A stretch of DNA of 64,000 bases, taken from contig NZ_CP014480.1 in assembly GCF_001580365.1 (NCBI RefSeq), positions 1,923,008 to 1,987,007 on the forward strand, written 5' to 3'. This DNA is from Kocuria turfanensis (GTDB lineage Bacteria > Actinomycetota > Actinomycetes > Actinomycetales > Micrococcaceae). The notes below the pieces were generated by a model, which had not been told where the DNA came from, searched no databases, and saw only the letters and a program-made list of their open reading frames with translations. Numbering within the stretch: position 1 is the stretch's first letter; every line of letters starts with the position of its first letter. Made by a program: the position numbers and the translations under genes. Shown one piece after another: positions 35,083 to 44,299 of the stretch.

Positions 35083-36060
35083 ATGACCCGCGCGCCGCTG
35101 TCCCGCCTGCTCACCCCCGTCCTGTGCGCCGGGCTGCTCCTGGCGGGCTGCGCCCAGGACACCGGCCCAGGGGCGGCGGCCACGCCCGCGGCGGACGGGA
35201 GCTCGTCGTCGTCCGCCCCCTCCCCGACGCCGTCCCCCACTCCCACCGCCACCCCCGAGGAGCCCGCCGAGCTGATCGGCGGGGGCACCGAGGTGTTCCC
35301 CGGGCGCCGGATGGTGGCCCTCTACGGGCAGCCCGGCACCCCCGCCCTGGGGGCGCTCGGCGAGCAGGGCCCCGAGGAGTCCGCGCTCCGGGCGAAGGAA
35401 CTGGCCGCGCAGTACGAGCCCTTCAGCGAGGAGCCGGTGGTCCCGGCGTTCGAGATCATCGCGACCACGGCCTCGGCGGAGCCCGGCGAGGACGGGGACT
35501 ACTCGCGGGAGTCCACCGTGGAGGACCTGCGCCCCTACGTGGAGGCCGCGGCGGAGCACGACGTCTACGTGGTGCTCGACCTGCAGCCCGGCCACCAGGA
35601 CTTCCTGAGCCAGGCGCAGCAGTACGAGGAGCTGCTGCGCCTGCCCAACGTGGGACTGGCCCTGGACCCGGAGTGGCGGCTCGCGCCCGGGCAGGTGCAC
35701 CTGGCGCAGATCGGCTCGGTGGACGCGGCCGAGATCAACGCGACGACGGCGTGGCTGGCCGACCTCACCGCCCGCCACGGGCTGCCGCAGAAGGTGGTGC
35801 TGCTGCACCAGTTCGCGGAGTCGATGATTCCGGACCGGCACCTGGTGGACGCCTCGCGCCCGGAGCTCGCGCTCGTGCTGCACGCCGACGGCCACGGCAC
35901 GCCGGAACTGAAGATGGGGACGTGGGAGCGGCTGCAGCAGGGCCTGCCCCCGGGGATCCGGATGGCGTGGAAGAACTTCTACGACGAGGACACCCCCACC
36001 TTCACCCCGGAGCAGACGTTCGCGATCGAGCCGCGGCCCTGGTTCGTCTCATATCAGTGA
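35083..36060 (+). CDS. secreted lipoprotein of unknown function
   Basis: A 325-residue lipoprotein. The signal peptide ends in LLAGC (Cys23), followed by a Ser/Pro/Thr-rich linker (about residues 30-60). The remaining domain (from GRRMVALYGQPG) has alternating strand and helix stretches such as DVYVVLDLQPG and PNVGLALDPEW, suggesting a TIM-barrel. I see no catalytic motif of a named glycosidase. GAAGGAC precedes the ATG, and TAGGCT at 35043-35048 is a likely -10. It stands alone. Confidence 0.8.
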   Translation: MTRAPLSRLLTPVLCAGLLLAGCAQDTGPGAAATPAADGSSSSSAPSPTPSPTPTATPEEPAELIGGGTEVFPGRRMVALYGQPGTPALGALGEQGPEESALRAKELAAQYEPFSEEPVVPAFEIIATTASAEPGEDGDYSRESTVEDLRPYVEAAAEHDVYVVLDLQPGHQDFLSQAQQYEELLRLPNVGLALDPEWRLAPGQVHLAQIGSVDAAEINATTAWLADLTARHGLPQKVVLLHQFAESMIPDRHLVDASRPELALVLHADGHGTPELKMGTWERLQQGLPPGIRMAWKNFYDEDTPTFTPEQTFAIEPRPWFVSYQ

Positions 36061-36142
36061 CCCCTCGGCCCCCGGGGAGCTCCTGCCTACGATGAGGAGA
36101 GCGGACGGGCAGCCCGCCGGTCCGCCGATCGAGGAGGACCCC

Positions 36143-37195
36143 ATGAAGGCGCTCGTCTACCACGGACCGGGGCACAGGGCGTGGGAGGACGTCCCGGCCC
36201 CCACGATCCAGGACCCGACCGACGTGATCGCGAAGGTCGACACGACGACCATCTGCGGCACCGACCTGCACATCCTCAAGGGCGACGTCCCGGCGGTGAC
36301 CGACGGCCGGATCCTGGGCCACGAGGCGATCGGCACGATCACCGAGGTCGGCGGCGCCGTGACCGGCCTGGCGGCCGGCGACCGGATCATCATCCCCGCC
36401 ATCACCAACTGCGGGAAGTGCTCCTACTGCAAGAACAACCAGCCGTCCCACTGCCGGACGCTCGGGGGCGTGGGCTGGGTCTTCGGCCACCTCATCGACG
36501 GCACGCAGGCCGAGTACGTCCGCGTCCCGTTCGCGGAGACCTCCGTGCACAAGGTCCCGGAGGGCCTCGACGACGAGGACGTCCTGTTCCTCACCGACGC
36601 CCTGCCCACGGGCTTCGAGATCGGAATCCTCAACGGCAGCACGAAGCCCGGTGACACGGTCGCGATCGTCGGGGCGGGCCCGGTGGGCCTGGGCGCGGTG
36701 ATGACCGCCAACCTCTGCGGCGCGGGGCGGGTGATCACCGTGGACCTCGACGAGAACCGGATGGACAAGGCGCTCGAGCTCGGCGCCACCGACAAGGTCA
36801 ACGCGGGGGACCCGGACGCCGTCGAACGGATCAGGGCCCTGTCCCCGGACGGGCTCGGCGTGGACGTGGCCATCGAGGCCGTCGGGATCCCGCAGACGTT
36901 CCGGACCTGCCTGGACGTCGTGCGGCCCTACGGGACCGTGGCCAACGCCGGGGTGCACGGCAGGCCGGTCGAGCTGCCGCTGGACCGGCTGTGGATCTCC
37001 AACGTCCGGATCACCACGGGCCTCGTCGACTGCCGCACCGTGGGCAACCTGCTCAACATGGTCCGCTCCGGCCGGCTCGACGCGAAGGCGATGGCCACGC
37101 ACCGCTTCACGATGTCCCAGATGGAGGAGGCCTACGACCTGTTCGGCAACGCCGCGCAGCACCGGGCGGTGAAGGTCGTCATCCGCGCCGACTGA
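36143..37195 (+). CDS. zinc-dependent alcohol dehydrogenase
   Basis: A 350-residue medium-chain dehydrogenase. The catalytic zinc ligands are in CGTDLHI and GHEAIG. The structural zinc cysteines lie in NCGKCSYCKNNQPSHC, and the NAD site is GAGPVGLGAV. GAGGAGG precedes the ATG. It is close to the group of actinobacterial zinc alcohol dehydrogenases annotated as alcohol or 2,3-butanediol dehydrogenases. Substrate is not readable from the sequence and the neighbours give no hint. Confidence 0.92.
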   Translation: MKALVYHGPGHRAWEDVPAPTIQDPTDVIAKVDTTTICGTDLHILKGDVPAVTDGRILGHEAIGTITEVGGAVTGLAAGDRIIIPAITNCGKCSYCKNNQPSHCRTLGGVGWVFGHLIDGTQAEYVRVPFAETSVHKVPEGLDDEDVLFLTDALPTGFEIGILNGSTKPGDTVAIVGAGPVGLGAVMTANLCGAGRVITVDLDENRMDKALELGATDKVNAGDPDAVERIRALSPDGLGVDVAIEAVGIPQTFRTCLDVVRPYGTVANAGVHGRPVELPLDRLWISNVRITTGLVDCRTVGNLLNMVRSGRLDAKAMATHRFTMSQMEEAYDLFGNAAQHRAVKVVIRAD

Positions 37196-37215
37196 GCGGT
37201 TGCTAGCGTGTGGCC

Positions 37216-37719
37216 GTGCGGACCGACAGACTCCAGAGCCCCCGGCAGCGGAAGACCATCGACCGGCTGGCCCGCTGGCTCACACGCACCCACGGCGCGG
37301 ACCCGGGGTGGGACGCCCTGGTGCTGGACGTCCTCAGCGTGGGCCGGGACCTGCGCCTGCAGGTGCGGGAGGTCCGCGGCGGCACCACGTCCTGCCACCC
37401 CGTGGACGCCGCCGGGCGGCGCGGCGCCCCGCAACGGCTGGTCCGTGCCCTCCAGGACGACTACGCCGACCTCGTCGACGGTTCCTGGCTCTCGGCCACC
37501 CTGCTCGTCACGGTCTCCGAACGGCGCTGGGACCGGCCCGGGGTGGAGCTGGTGCTCAACTACACCGACGAGCCGCGTCTCCCGGCGCACGCCCCGCACC
37601 CGGTCGCGGCCGAGGACTGGCGGCGGCACCTGCTCCGCTACCGGAGGATGGACCGGAGGATCCCCGGCTGGCTGCGGCAGCGCCTGACCGAGGCCGGCCT
37701 CGAGGTGCCCGAGCGCTGA
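37216..37719 (+). CDS. YezG-like (DUF600) immunity-type protein
   Basis: A 167-residue soluble protein. LVDGSWLSATLLVTVSERRW, then VLNYTDEP and the end RRIPGWLRQRLTEAG resemble the YezG/DUF600 family, some of which neutralise secreted LXG-type toxins. No toxin gene is nearby, so it may be an orphan or have another role. GTG at 37216 follows TAGCGT (37204-37209) by 6 nt without a ribosome site, a leaderless pattern. GTG at 37210 is the other start in frame. The family call is moderate. Confidence 0.55.
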   Translation: MRTDRLQSPRQRKTIDRLARWLTRTHGADPGWDALVLDVLSVGRDLRLQVREVRGGTTSCHPVDAAGRRGAPQRLVRALQDDYADLVDGSWLSATLLVTVSERRWDRPGVELVLNYTDEPRLPAHAPHPVAAEDWRRHLLRYRRMDRRIPGWLRQRLTEAGLEVPER

Positions 37720-37769
37720 CCCGGGCCGTTCGCCGTGCGGGAACAACCGGCCCGTCACCCCCGGATGCT

Positions 37770-37794
37770 GTTCCTTCAGCATGCTGAGGGGTCT
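37770..37794 (+). promoter_or_regulatory. stress-sigma (SigB/SigF-like) promoter of csbD
   Basis: GTTCC (37770-37774) and GGGTCT (37789-37794) are 14 bp apart, close to the SigB-type consensus GTTT and GGGTAT with 13-15 bp. A 12-bp palindrome, TCAGCATGCTGA (37776-37787), fills the spacer. csbD genes are classical SigB targets. Confidence 0.6.
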
Positions 37795-37833
37795 AGGCTG
37801 GGGGCACCTGTTCACCGACCGGAGGGAGATTCC

Positions 37834-38022
37834 ATGGGACTCGGAGACAAGATCAGCAACGCCGCGGAAAAGGCGGGCGGTGCTGCGAAGGAAAAGGTCG
37901 GCGACGCCACCGACAACCGCGACCTCCAGGCCGAGGGCCAGGCGGACAAGCTGTCCGGCAGCGCCAAGCAGGCCGGCGAGAACGTCAAGGACGCGGGCAA
38001 GAACTTCAAGGACGGCATCTAG
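37834..38022 (+). CDS. CsbD-family stress protein
   Basis: A 62-residue hydrophilic Lys/Ala/Gly-rich protein, MGLGDKISNAAEKAGGAAKE at the start, typical of CsbD, a general stress protein of unknown molecular action. GGAGGGA precedes the ATG. Upstream is a SigB-like promoter and downstream a strong hairpin, so it is a single-gene transcript. Confidence 0.9.
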   Translation: MGLGDKISNAAEKAGGAAKEKVGDATDNRDLQAEGQADKLSGSAKQAGENVKDAGKNFKDGI

Positions 38023-38050
38023 CACCACGGTTCAGCCGTCGAACCACCAG

Positions 38051-38086
38051 GAGGGCCCCGGCGTCGTGCGCGACGCCGGGGCCCTC
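38051..38086. terminator. terminator after csbD
   Basis: A perfect 16-bp stem (38051-38066 with 38071-38086) and a TGCG loop lie 29 bp after the csbD stop. Confidence 0.85.
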
Positions 38087-38179
38087 CGCCGTGTCCTGCT
38101 CGTGCGCCCCGCCCGGCCCCGGCGCGCGGGCACACGCCGACTCCCGGTTGCAGGAGCACAGCATGGCTAGCCTGGGGCC

Positions 38180-39844
38180 ATGCCGCAGACCATTCCGGAG
38201 TGCCCCGAGTTCCCGCCCGGCTTCGAGGCGGAGCAGTGCGTCTGGCGCGCCCTGCGGGCGCAGCTGCCGGCGGACGCGGTCCTGATCTCCGGCCAGCGCA
38301 TCACCGGTGACGTCGATGCGGAGCTCGACCTGCTCGTGCTCTGGCCCGGGGTGGGCAACGCGGTGATCGAGGTCAAGGGCGGACAGGTCGCGCTGCGCGA
38401 CGGGCAGTGGCACCAGTCCGGCAGGGACGGATCGCACCGGCTGAGGCGCTCGCCGCTGGACCAGGCCCGATCCGGGATGCACGCCCTCCTGGAGTACCTC
38501 AAGCCTCGGCTGTCCCGCGGGCCCGGCCGCACCACCTTCTTCGCGGCGCTGTCCTACACCCGCCTGCCCCAGGGCTGGGACGCCCCCGACGCCCCGCGCG
38601 ACCGGCTGCTCGACAGCACCGACCTGGACGGCGTCGCCGAACGGCTGCGCCAGGTGCTGCGCCGCAGCACGCAGGCCTACAGCCCGCCCGACCGGGCCAC
38701 CGTGGAGCTGGTCGTGAAGAACCTGCGCCGCACGCACCTGTCCCTGCGCAACGTGCAGGAGCTGGCGCGGGAGCTGGAGGACTCCGGCAACCAGCTCACC
38801 CGCGACCAGGAGCGGACCCTGTCCCTGCTGCGCTGGCAGCACCGGGCCCAGATCACCGGGGGTGCCGGCTCCGGCAAGACCCACCTGGCGATGCTGAAGG
38901 CCCGCCGGCTGACCCGCGACGGGTTCCGCACCGCTCTGGTGTGCTACTCCCGGGGTCTCGGGCGGTACTTCCAGCTGATGTCCCGGGCCTGGCCGGACGC
39001 GGAGCGCCCGGCCTACATCGGGCTGTTCCATCAGCTGCCCGTCGAGTGGGGCGCCGAGCCCGGCGAGGACGACGACCCCGACCACTGGGAGCGCCGGCTC
39101 CCCCGGCGGCTCGGGGAGCTGGCCGCCGAGCAGCCGGAGGAGTGCCGGTTCGACGCGATCATCGTGGACGAGGCCCAGGACTTCGGGGAGCTGTGGTGGG
39201 AGGCGCTCGTGCAGTGCTTCAAGGACCCGGAGCAGGGCGTGCTGTTCGTGTTCACCGACGAGCACCAGCGGATCTTCGACCGCGACGGGCAGGCCCCGAT
39301 CGACCTCAACCCGTTCCCGCTGGACGACAACCTGCGCAACACCTCGACCATCGCCCGGGCCTTCGCCCCGCTCGCCTGGGAGGCGCAGCGGTGCCGGAAC
39401 GCGGAGGGACCGGCGGTGCGGTTCGTGGACGTCGAGCCGGGGGCGGTCCTGGACCTCGCCGACGACGCCGTGGTCGCCCTCCAGCACGAGGGCTGGGACC
39501 CGGGCCGGATCGCCCTGCTGACCACCGGCAGGCGTCACCCGGTGCAGCGGGAGATCGTGGAGGCCGAGGGGTTCGGGGCCTACTGGGACGGGCACTTCGC
39601 GGAGGAGGACGTGTTCTACGGGCACGTCCTGGGCTTCAAGGGCCTCGAGCGCTCGGCCGTGGTCCTGGCGGTCAACGGGTTCCACGACATGGCCCGTGCC
39701 CGGCACATGGTCTACGTGGGCATGTCCCGCGCACGGTCGCTGCTCGTCGTCGTCGGCCCGCGGGAGGTCGTGGAGGAGGCTGCCGGCCCGGAGCTGCTGG
39801 CCGCCCTCGACGCCGGTGAGGCATGGCGCCCGCCGGCCGGGTGA
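38180..39844 (+). CDS. NERD-domain nuclease fused to SF1-type helicase
   Basis: A 554-residue two-domain protein. The N-terminal NERD nuclease-like domain has Asp50 and Glu64-x-Lys66 (ELDLLVLW, VIEVKGG). From about residue 200 there is a UvrD/Rep-like ATPase with Walker A GGAGSGKTH (227-235), Walker B IIVDEAQD and a C-terminal FKGLE...VYVGMSRARSLLVVV helicase end. Such proteins are found in DNA repair or phage-defence contexts, but no other defence gene is here. The ATG at 38180 follows TAGCCT (38168-38173) by exactly 6 nt with no ribosome site, so it should be leaderless. Confidence 0.88.
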   Translation: MPQTIPECPEFPPGFEAEQCVWRALRAQLPADAVLISGQRITGDVDAELDLLVLWPGVGNAVIEVKGGQVALRDGQWHQSGRDGSHRLRRSPLDQARSGMHALLEYLKPRLSRGPGRTTFFAALSYTRLPQGWDAPDAPRDRLLDSTDLDGVAERLRQVLRRSTQAYSPPDRATVELVVKNLRRTHLSLRNVQELARELEDSGNQLTRDQERTLSLLRWQHRAQITGGAGSGKTHLAMLKARRLTRDGFRTALVCYSRGLGRYFQLMSRAWPDAERPAYIGLFHQLPVEWGAEPGEDDDPDHWERRLPRRLGELAAEQPEECRFDAIIVDEAQDFGELWWEALVQCFKDPEQGVLFVFTDEHQRIFDRDGQAPIDLNPFPLDDNLRNTSTIARAFAPLAWEAQRCRNAEGPAVRFVDVEPGAVLDLADDAVVALQHEGWDPGRIALLTTGRRHPVQREIVEAEGFGAYWDGHFAEEDVFYGHVLGFKGLERSAVVLAVNGFHDMARARHMVYVGMSRARSLLVVVGPREVVEEAAGPELLAALDAGEAWRPPAG

Positions 39845-39872
39845 GCACCCCGCCGGGCGGGGGACGGGCCGG

Positions 39873-40964
39873 CTACCGCGTGCGGTCCGTGTCCTCGACG
39901 CCGGACTCCACCCCGGCGAGCTCCTCCTGGGCGCCGTGCCCGGTGCGCGCCCGGGTGCGGGCGTCGACGGCCAGGAGGACGAGGACGACGACGCACCCCG
40001 CGGCGGCGGCGAGCAGCTGCAGCCACCAGTCCCCCTCGGGGGCGAGCAGGGTGCGGTCCTCGAGCTGCCACGGCCACAGGGTGCGCAGGGCGCCGAGCAT
40101 CAGGCCGGTGAGGGCCAGCATGGTCACCCGGTGGTGGCGGTCCAGCAACCACTGCAGGCCCTTCACGATCACGACCATGCCGAGGGCGGCGCCCAGGAGG
40201 AACAGGGACAGGTAGCCGAGATCGAGCTCGTCCACGGCCCGCAGGGTCGGCTGGTAGAGCCCGATGGTCAGCAGCAGGAAGGACCCGGAGAGCCCGGGCA
40301 GCAGCAGCGCGGACACGGCGACCATGGCCGCCAGGACGACGAGCAGGGGCGCGGGGGCCACCGTGGTGGGCGGCACGGAGACCAGCACGAACGCCAGGAC
40401 GGTCGCGGCCGCCACCACCGCCGCGTCCCGGACGCGCAGGGCCCCGCCCGCCAGGCGCAGGGGCACGCCGACGGAGGCCAGGACCATGCCGAAGAACAGC
40501 GCGCGCATGGTGACCGGGTGCTCCTCCACGAGGTGGCTCATCGGCCCGGCCACGGTCAGCAGGGCCGCGACCATGCCGATCGCCACGGGGAGCACGATCC
40601 GCCACTCGACCCGGGCGAGGTGGTGCCTCGCCCCGGCGGCGCGGTCGGGGCCCAGCAGGAGACGCTTCCCCGCGGAGACCACGTGGCCGGCCGAGTTGAT
40701 CAGCTCGTCGTAGATGCCCACCACCAGGGCCACGGTGCCGCCGCTGACGCCGGGGACGGTCTCGACCACCCCGATCAGCGCGCCGCGCACCACGTTGCCC
40801 GGGAGGCTGCGACGGACGGGGCCGCCGGCGCCGAGCGCCCCGGCGGAGGCGGCCCCGGCGGAGGTGGCCCCGGACTGCGCGGCGGGGAGGACGCCGGAGG
40901 GCGTCGAGGGATGGTCCGGGGCGGGGGAAGCGGGCACGGGGACTCCTGGGCGAGGGAACGGCAT
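39873..40964 (-). CDS. DUF368/PopT-family membrane protein (probable C55-P translocase)
   Basis: A 363-residue protein with about nine membrane helices. GALIGVVETVPGVSGGTVALVVGIYDEL and VSALLLPGLSGSFLLLTIGLY are the repeated motifs of the DUF368 family, recently shown (PopT) to help return undecaprenyl phosphate across the membrane for wall synthesis. The N-terminus carries a low-complexity Ala/Gly/Pro tract of about 45 residues before the first helix. The ATG at 40964 has TAGCCT 11 nt upstream (40982-40977) and no clear ribosome site. A GTG at 40988 is possible. The 3' end converges on the helicase gene. Confidence 0.88.
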   Translation of the reverse strand: MPFPRPGVPVPASPAPDHPSTPSGVLPAAQSGATSAGAASAGALGAGGPVRRSLPGNVVRGALIGVVETVPGVSGGTVALVVGIYDELINSAGHVVSAGKRLLLGPDRAAGARHHLARVEWRIVLPVAIGMVAALLTVAGPMSHLVEEHPVTMRALFFGMVLASVGVPLRLAGGALRVRDAAVVAAATVLAFVLVSVPPTTVAPAPLLVVLAAMVAVSALLLPGLSGSFLLLTIGLYQPTLRAVDELDLGYLSLFLLGAALGMVVIVKGLQWLLDRHHRVTMLALTGLMLGALRTLWPWQLEDRTLLAPEGDWWLQLLAAAAGCVVVLVLLAVDARTRARTGHGAQEELAGVESGVEDTDRTR

Positions 40965-41062
40965 GGGCGCTTGCCAGGCTACCGGCACCGGCCGGGCATG
41001 CCGCGGCGGGGCCGCCCGTAGACTGGCCCGACCCTTCGTGCCCCCGACCCAGGAGCCCTCCC

Positions 41063-42502
41063 ATGAGTCCCGACCACGTCGGTTTCGCCCTCGTCCTGCT
41101 CGCCGCGCTCTTCCTGGTGGGGAAGTGGTTGCGGGTCAAGGTGCGGTGGATCCAGAAGATCTTCCTGCCCAGCTCCATCATCGTGGGCTTCCTCGCCCTG
41201 CTGGCGGGCCCCCAGGTGCTCGGCCGGGTCGGGGAGGCGGCGGGCGTCGGCTGGCTCGCGGACGGCGGGCTGTTCACCCCGGAGATCCTCGAGGTCTGGT
41301 CCGCGCTGCCCGGCCTGCTGATCAGCGTGGTCTTCGCGACCCTCTTCCTCGGCGCCACGATCCCCGGGCCACGGCGCGTGGCCAAGCTCGCGGGCCCGCA
41401 GCTGTCGGTGGGCCTGGCCTTCGGCTCCGGGCAGTACGTGGTGGGGCTGCTGCTGGTGGTGCTGGTGCTCACCCCGCTGTTCGGCATCTCCCCCATGGCC
41501 GGGACGCTCATCGAGATCGGCTTCGAGGGCGGCCACGGCACGGCCGCCGGCATGCGCGGCGTCATGGAGGAGGTGGGCTTCGCCGACGGCGCGGACCTGG
41601 CCCTGGGCATGGCCACCATCGGCCTCGTGGGCGGGATCGTCATCGGCATCGCGGTGATCAACTGGGGTGTGCGGACCGGGCGCACCCGGGTGTTCCAGGG
41701 CGACGTCGAGCAGTCCGTGGAGGAGCAGAAAGGTCTCTACCGCCGCGACGAGAACATCCCCGCGGCCATGATGACCTCCCGCCCGGCGTCCATCGAGCCG
41801 CTGACGCTGCACGTGGCCGTCGTGGGCATCGCGATCCTCATCGGCTACCTCATGCTCACCGCCCTGCAGCGGATCGAGCAGGCCCTGTGGGCGGACACCG
41901 TGGAGCTGCTCGCCTTCGTGCCGCTCTTCCCCCTGGCCATGCTGGGCGGTGTGGTGGTGCAGCTGGTCATGGACCGGCGCGGCATCGGCCATCTGCTGGA
42001 CCACCAGATGATGCTGCGCATCCAGGGCCTCGCCCTCGACTTCCTGATCCTCGCCGCGATCGCCACCCTGTCCCTGACCGCGATCGCCGCGAACTGGGAG
42101 GCCTTCCTGGTCCTCTCCCTCGCGGGCGTCGTGTTCTGCACCGCCTTCCTGCTCTACTTCGTGCCCAAGGTCATTCCCGACTACTGGCTCGAACGCGGCA
42201 TCGGGGACTTCGGGCAGTCCATGGGCGTGACGGCCACCGGCCTGATCCTCATGCGCATCGCCGACCCGCACGACGAGAGCCCGGCCATGGAGGCCTTCGG
42301 CTACAAGCAGCTGTTCTTCGAGCCGTTCTTCGGCGGCGGCCTGGTCACGGCCGCCTCGGTGCCGCTGATCTACCAGTTCGGCCCGTGGCCGCTACTCGTG
42401 GTCATGTCGGTGGTGTTCGTGGCCGCCCTCGGCGGCGGCATCGCCCACCGCCGTCGGCTCGTGGCCCGCGGGGAGGCCCGCCCGCCGGCCGTCCGGGCGT
42501 AA
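41063..42502 (+). CDS. GltS-type sodium:glutamate symporter family protein
   Basis: A 479-residue membrane protein of the ESS (GltS) family. The motif [14 protein letters not shown] and its C-terminal inverted counterpart ([18 protein letters not shown]) form the two transport re-entrant loops. It is longer than the roughly 400-residue E. coli GltS. It would use Na+ to import glutamate or a related acid; substrate is inferred. It is divergent from the DUF368 gene; TAGACT near 41018 may be its -10, and GGAG precedes the ATG. Confidence 0.88.
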   Translation: MSPDHVGFALVLLAALFLVGKWLRVKVRWIQKIFLPSSIIVGFLALLAGPQVLGRVGEAAGVGWLADGGLFTPEILEVWSALPGLLISVVFATLFLGATIPGPRRVAKLAGPQLSVGLAFGSGQYVVGLLLVVLVLTPLFGISPMAGTLIEIGFEGGHGTAAGMRGVMEEVGFADGADLALGMATIGLVGGIVIGIAVINWGVRTGRTRVFQGDVEQSVEEQKGLYRRDENIPAAMMTSRPASIEPLTLHVAVVGIAILIGYLMLTALQRIEQALWADTVELLAFVPLFPLAMLGGVVVQLVMDRRGIGHLLDHQMMLRIQGLALDFLILAAIATLSLTAIAANWEAFLVLSLAGVVFCTAFLLYFVPKVIPDYWLERGIGDFGQSMGVTATGLILMRIADPHDESPAMEAFGYKQLFFEPFFGGGLVTAASVPLIYQFGPWPLLVVMSVVFVAALGGGIAHRRRLVARGEARPPAVRA

Positions 42503-42578
42503 CCCGGCCCCGGTCCGTGGCAGGGCCCCCGGAGGGGTGGCAGACTCGTGCTCCACCGCCCGTCGAGGGGATCCGGCC

Positions 42579-43319
42579 ATGACCACCGCGCTGCTCGCCA
42601 CCGACCACGGACAGATGCCCGCCCACGTGGCGGTGCCCGCCACGCCGCCGCCCTGGCCCGGGGTGGTCGTGGTGCACGACTTCACCGGGATGAGCCAGGA
42701 CCTGCGCCACCAGGCGGACTGGCTGGCGCAGGAGGGCTTCCTCGCCGTGGCCCCCGACCTCTTCCACTGGGGCGGCCGGCTGCGCTGCCTGCGCACGGTG
42801 CTGAAGGACATCGGCGCCCGGCGCGGGCGCACGTTCGACGACGTGGAGGCGGCCCGCTCCTGGCTCGCCGCCCGCCCCGACTGCACCGGGCGGATCGGCG
42901 TCATCGGCTTCTGCATGGGCGGCGGCTACGCCCTCGCGCTGGCCGCGGAGCACGGCTTCGCGGTCTCCAGCACGAACTACGGCGGCTGTCCCGAGGGAGC
43001 GGAGGAGTGGCTGCCGCGGGCCTGCCCGATCGTGGGCAGCTACGGCGGCGCGGACGGCTCGCCCCTGGGCGCGGACGCCGGGCGCCGGCTGGAGGGCATC
43101 CTCACCGAGACCGGGGTGGAGCACGACATCAGGATCTACCCCGGGGTAGGCCATGGCTTCATGAACGACCACGACCCCGCCGACCTCACTCCCCTGCTGC
43201 GGGTCCTGGGCCGGTTCAGCCGCACCGCCTACGACGACCCCGCCACCCAGGACGCCCGGCGGCGGATCGCCGCCTTCTTCGACCGGCACCTGCGGGAGGA
43301 CGCCCCGGCGCCCCCGTGA
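42579..43319 (+). CDS. dienelactone hydrolase family protein
   Basis: A 246-residue alpha/beta hydrolase. The DLH triad can be set as Cys112 (FCMGGG), Asp159 (GGADGSP) and His192 (GVGHGF). Family members open the lactone ring of dienelactones in aromatic breakdown, but many relatives have other ester substrates. CGAGGGG precedes the ATG. A kinase gene follows 74 bp downstream. Confidence 0.88.
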   Translation: MTTALLATDHGQMPAHVAVPATPPPWPGVVVVHDFTGMSQDLRHQADWLAQEGFLAVAPDLFHWGGRLRCLRTVLKDIGARRGRTFDDVEAARSWLAARPDCTGRIGVIGFCMGGGYALALAAEHGFAVSSTNYGGCPEGAEEWLPRACPIVGSYGGADGSPLGADAGRRLEGILTETGVEHDIRIYPGVGHGFMNDHDPADLTPLLRVLGRFSRTAYDDPATQDARRRIAAFFDRHLREDAPAPP

Positions 43320-43393
43320 TCCGGTGGCGCAACGACCCGGCGGCGTCGAGCAGGAACTCCTCGTCCGGGGGGCGGGACCGGCAGGATGGGTCC

Positions 43394-44266
43394 ATGAGCA
43401 TCCTCATCGGCCTGGACATCGGCGGCACCAAGACCCACGGCCTGCGCGCCGAGGGCGGCACGGTGGCGCAGGAGGCGTTCGGCGGCAGCGCGAACGTGCA
43501 GAACGTCAGCCGTGACGCGGCGGCCTCCGTCCTGGCGCAGGTCCTCGCCGAGCTGGGGGCCGCGGCCGCGGACGTCGTGGTGGCGGGCGCCGGCGGGGTG
43601 GACACCGCGGCCGACGCGGAGGCGCTGCGCGGGCTGATCGCCCCGCACGCGGGCCGGGCCCGCGTCGTCGTGGTGCACGACACCCGGCTCGTGCTGGCCG
43701 CCGGGGGCTGCCGCACGGGGATCGCGGTCATCGCCGGCACGGGCTCCGCCGCGTGGGGGACCGCACCCGACGGGCGGGAGGCCCGCGCCGGGGGCTGGGG
43801 CCACCTGCTCGGCGACGAGGGCAGCGGCTACTGGATGGGCCGGGAGCTGGTGCGCCGCGCGCTCGCCCGGCACGACGACGGGCGGGTCCCCGACGCCCTG
43901 GACCGGGCGGTCCTCGACCGCTGCGGCCTCGCCGAGCCCGGCGGGCTCATCGAACGCTTCCACACGCTCCCCGAGCGCGGGTTCTGGGCGGACCTCTCCC
44001 GGGTGGCGTTCGCCGCGGCCGAGCAGGACGAGGACGCGATGCGGCTGGTGGACCGCACCGCGGACGCCCTGGCGGAGCTCGCCGCGACCGTGTCCCGGCG
44101 CCTGGCGCTGAGCGGGCCGGTGGTGGTCGGCGGCGGCCTCGCGGTGCACCAGCCGCTGCTGCGGGAGCGCCTCCGGGAGGCCGCCGCGCGGCGCGGGCTC
44201 GGAGAGGTGCGGGTGCTCGACCGCGCGCCCGTGCACGGCGCGCTGCGCCTGGCGGACCGATCGTGA
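43394..44266 (+). CDS. BadF/BadG/BcrA/BcrD-type N-acetylglucosamine kinase-like ATPase
   Basis: A 290-residue actin-fold ATPase. Phosphate-1 loop LIGLDIGGTKTHG, phosphate-2 AVIAGTGSAAWG and the GGWGHLLGDEGSGYWMGREL motif mark the N-acetylglucosamine kinase-like branch. It would phosphorylate an amino sugar or other sugar in the cytoplasm. A CAGGAT box lies 6 nt before the ATG, a weak leaderless pattern. The next gene, an exporter, follows at 33 bp. Confidence 0.85.
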   Translation: MSILIGLDIGGTKTHGLRAEGGTVAQEAFGGSANVQNVSRDAAASVLAQVLAELGAAAADVVVAGAGGVDTAADAEALRGLIAPHAGRARVVVVHDTRLVLAAGGCRTGIAVIAGTGSAAWGTAPDGREARAGGWGHLLGDEGSGYWMGRELVRRALARHDDGRVPDALDRAVLDRCGLAEPGGLIERFHTLPERGFWADLSRVAFAAAEQDEDAMRLVDRTADALAELAATVSRRLALSGPVVVGGGLAVHQPLLRERLREAAARRGLGEVRVLDRAPVHGALRLADRS

Positions 44267-44299
44267 GCGGGGACGGCGGCGGGGCCCTACCCTGAACGG

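Noticed and set aside
39848..39862. CCCCGCC/GGCGGGG as a terminator between the helicase and DUF368 genes
   Set aside because: The arms leave a 1-nt loop, which cannot fold; a shorter stem would be weak.
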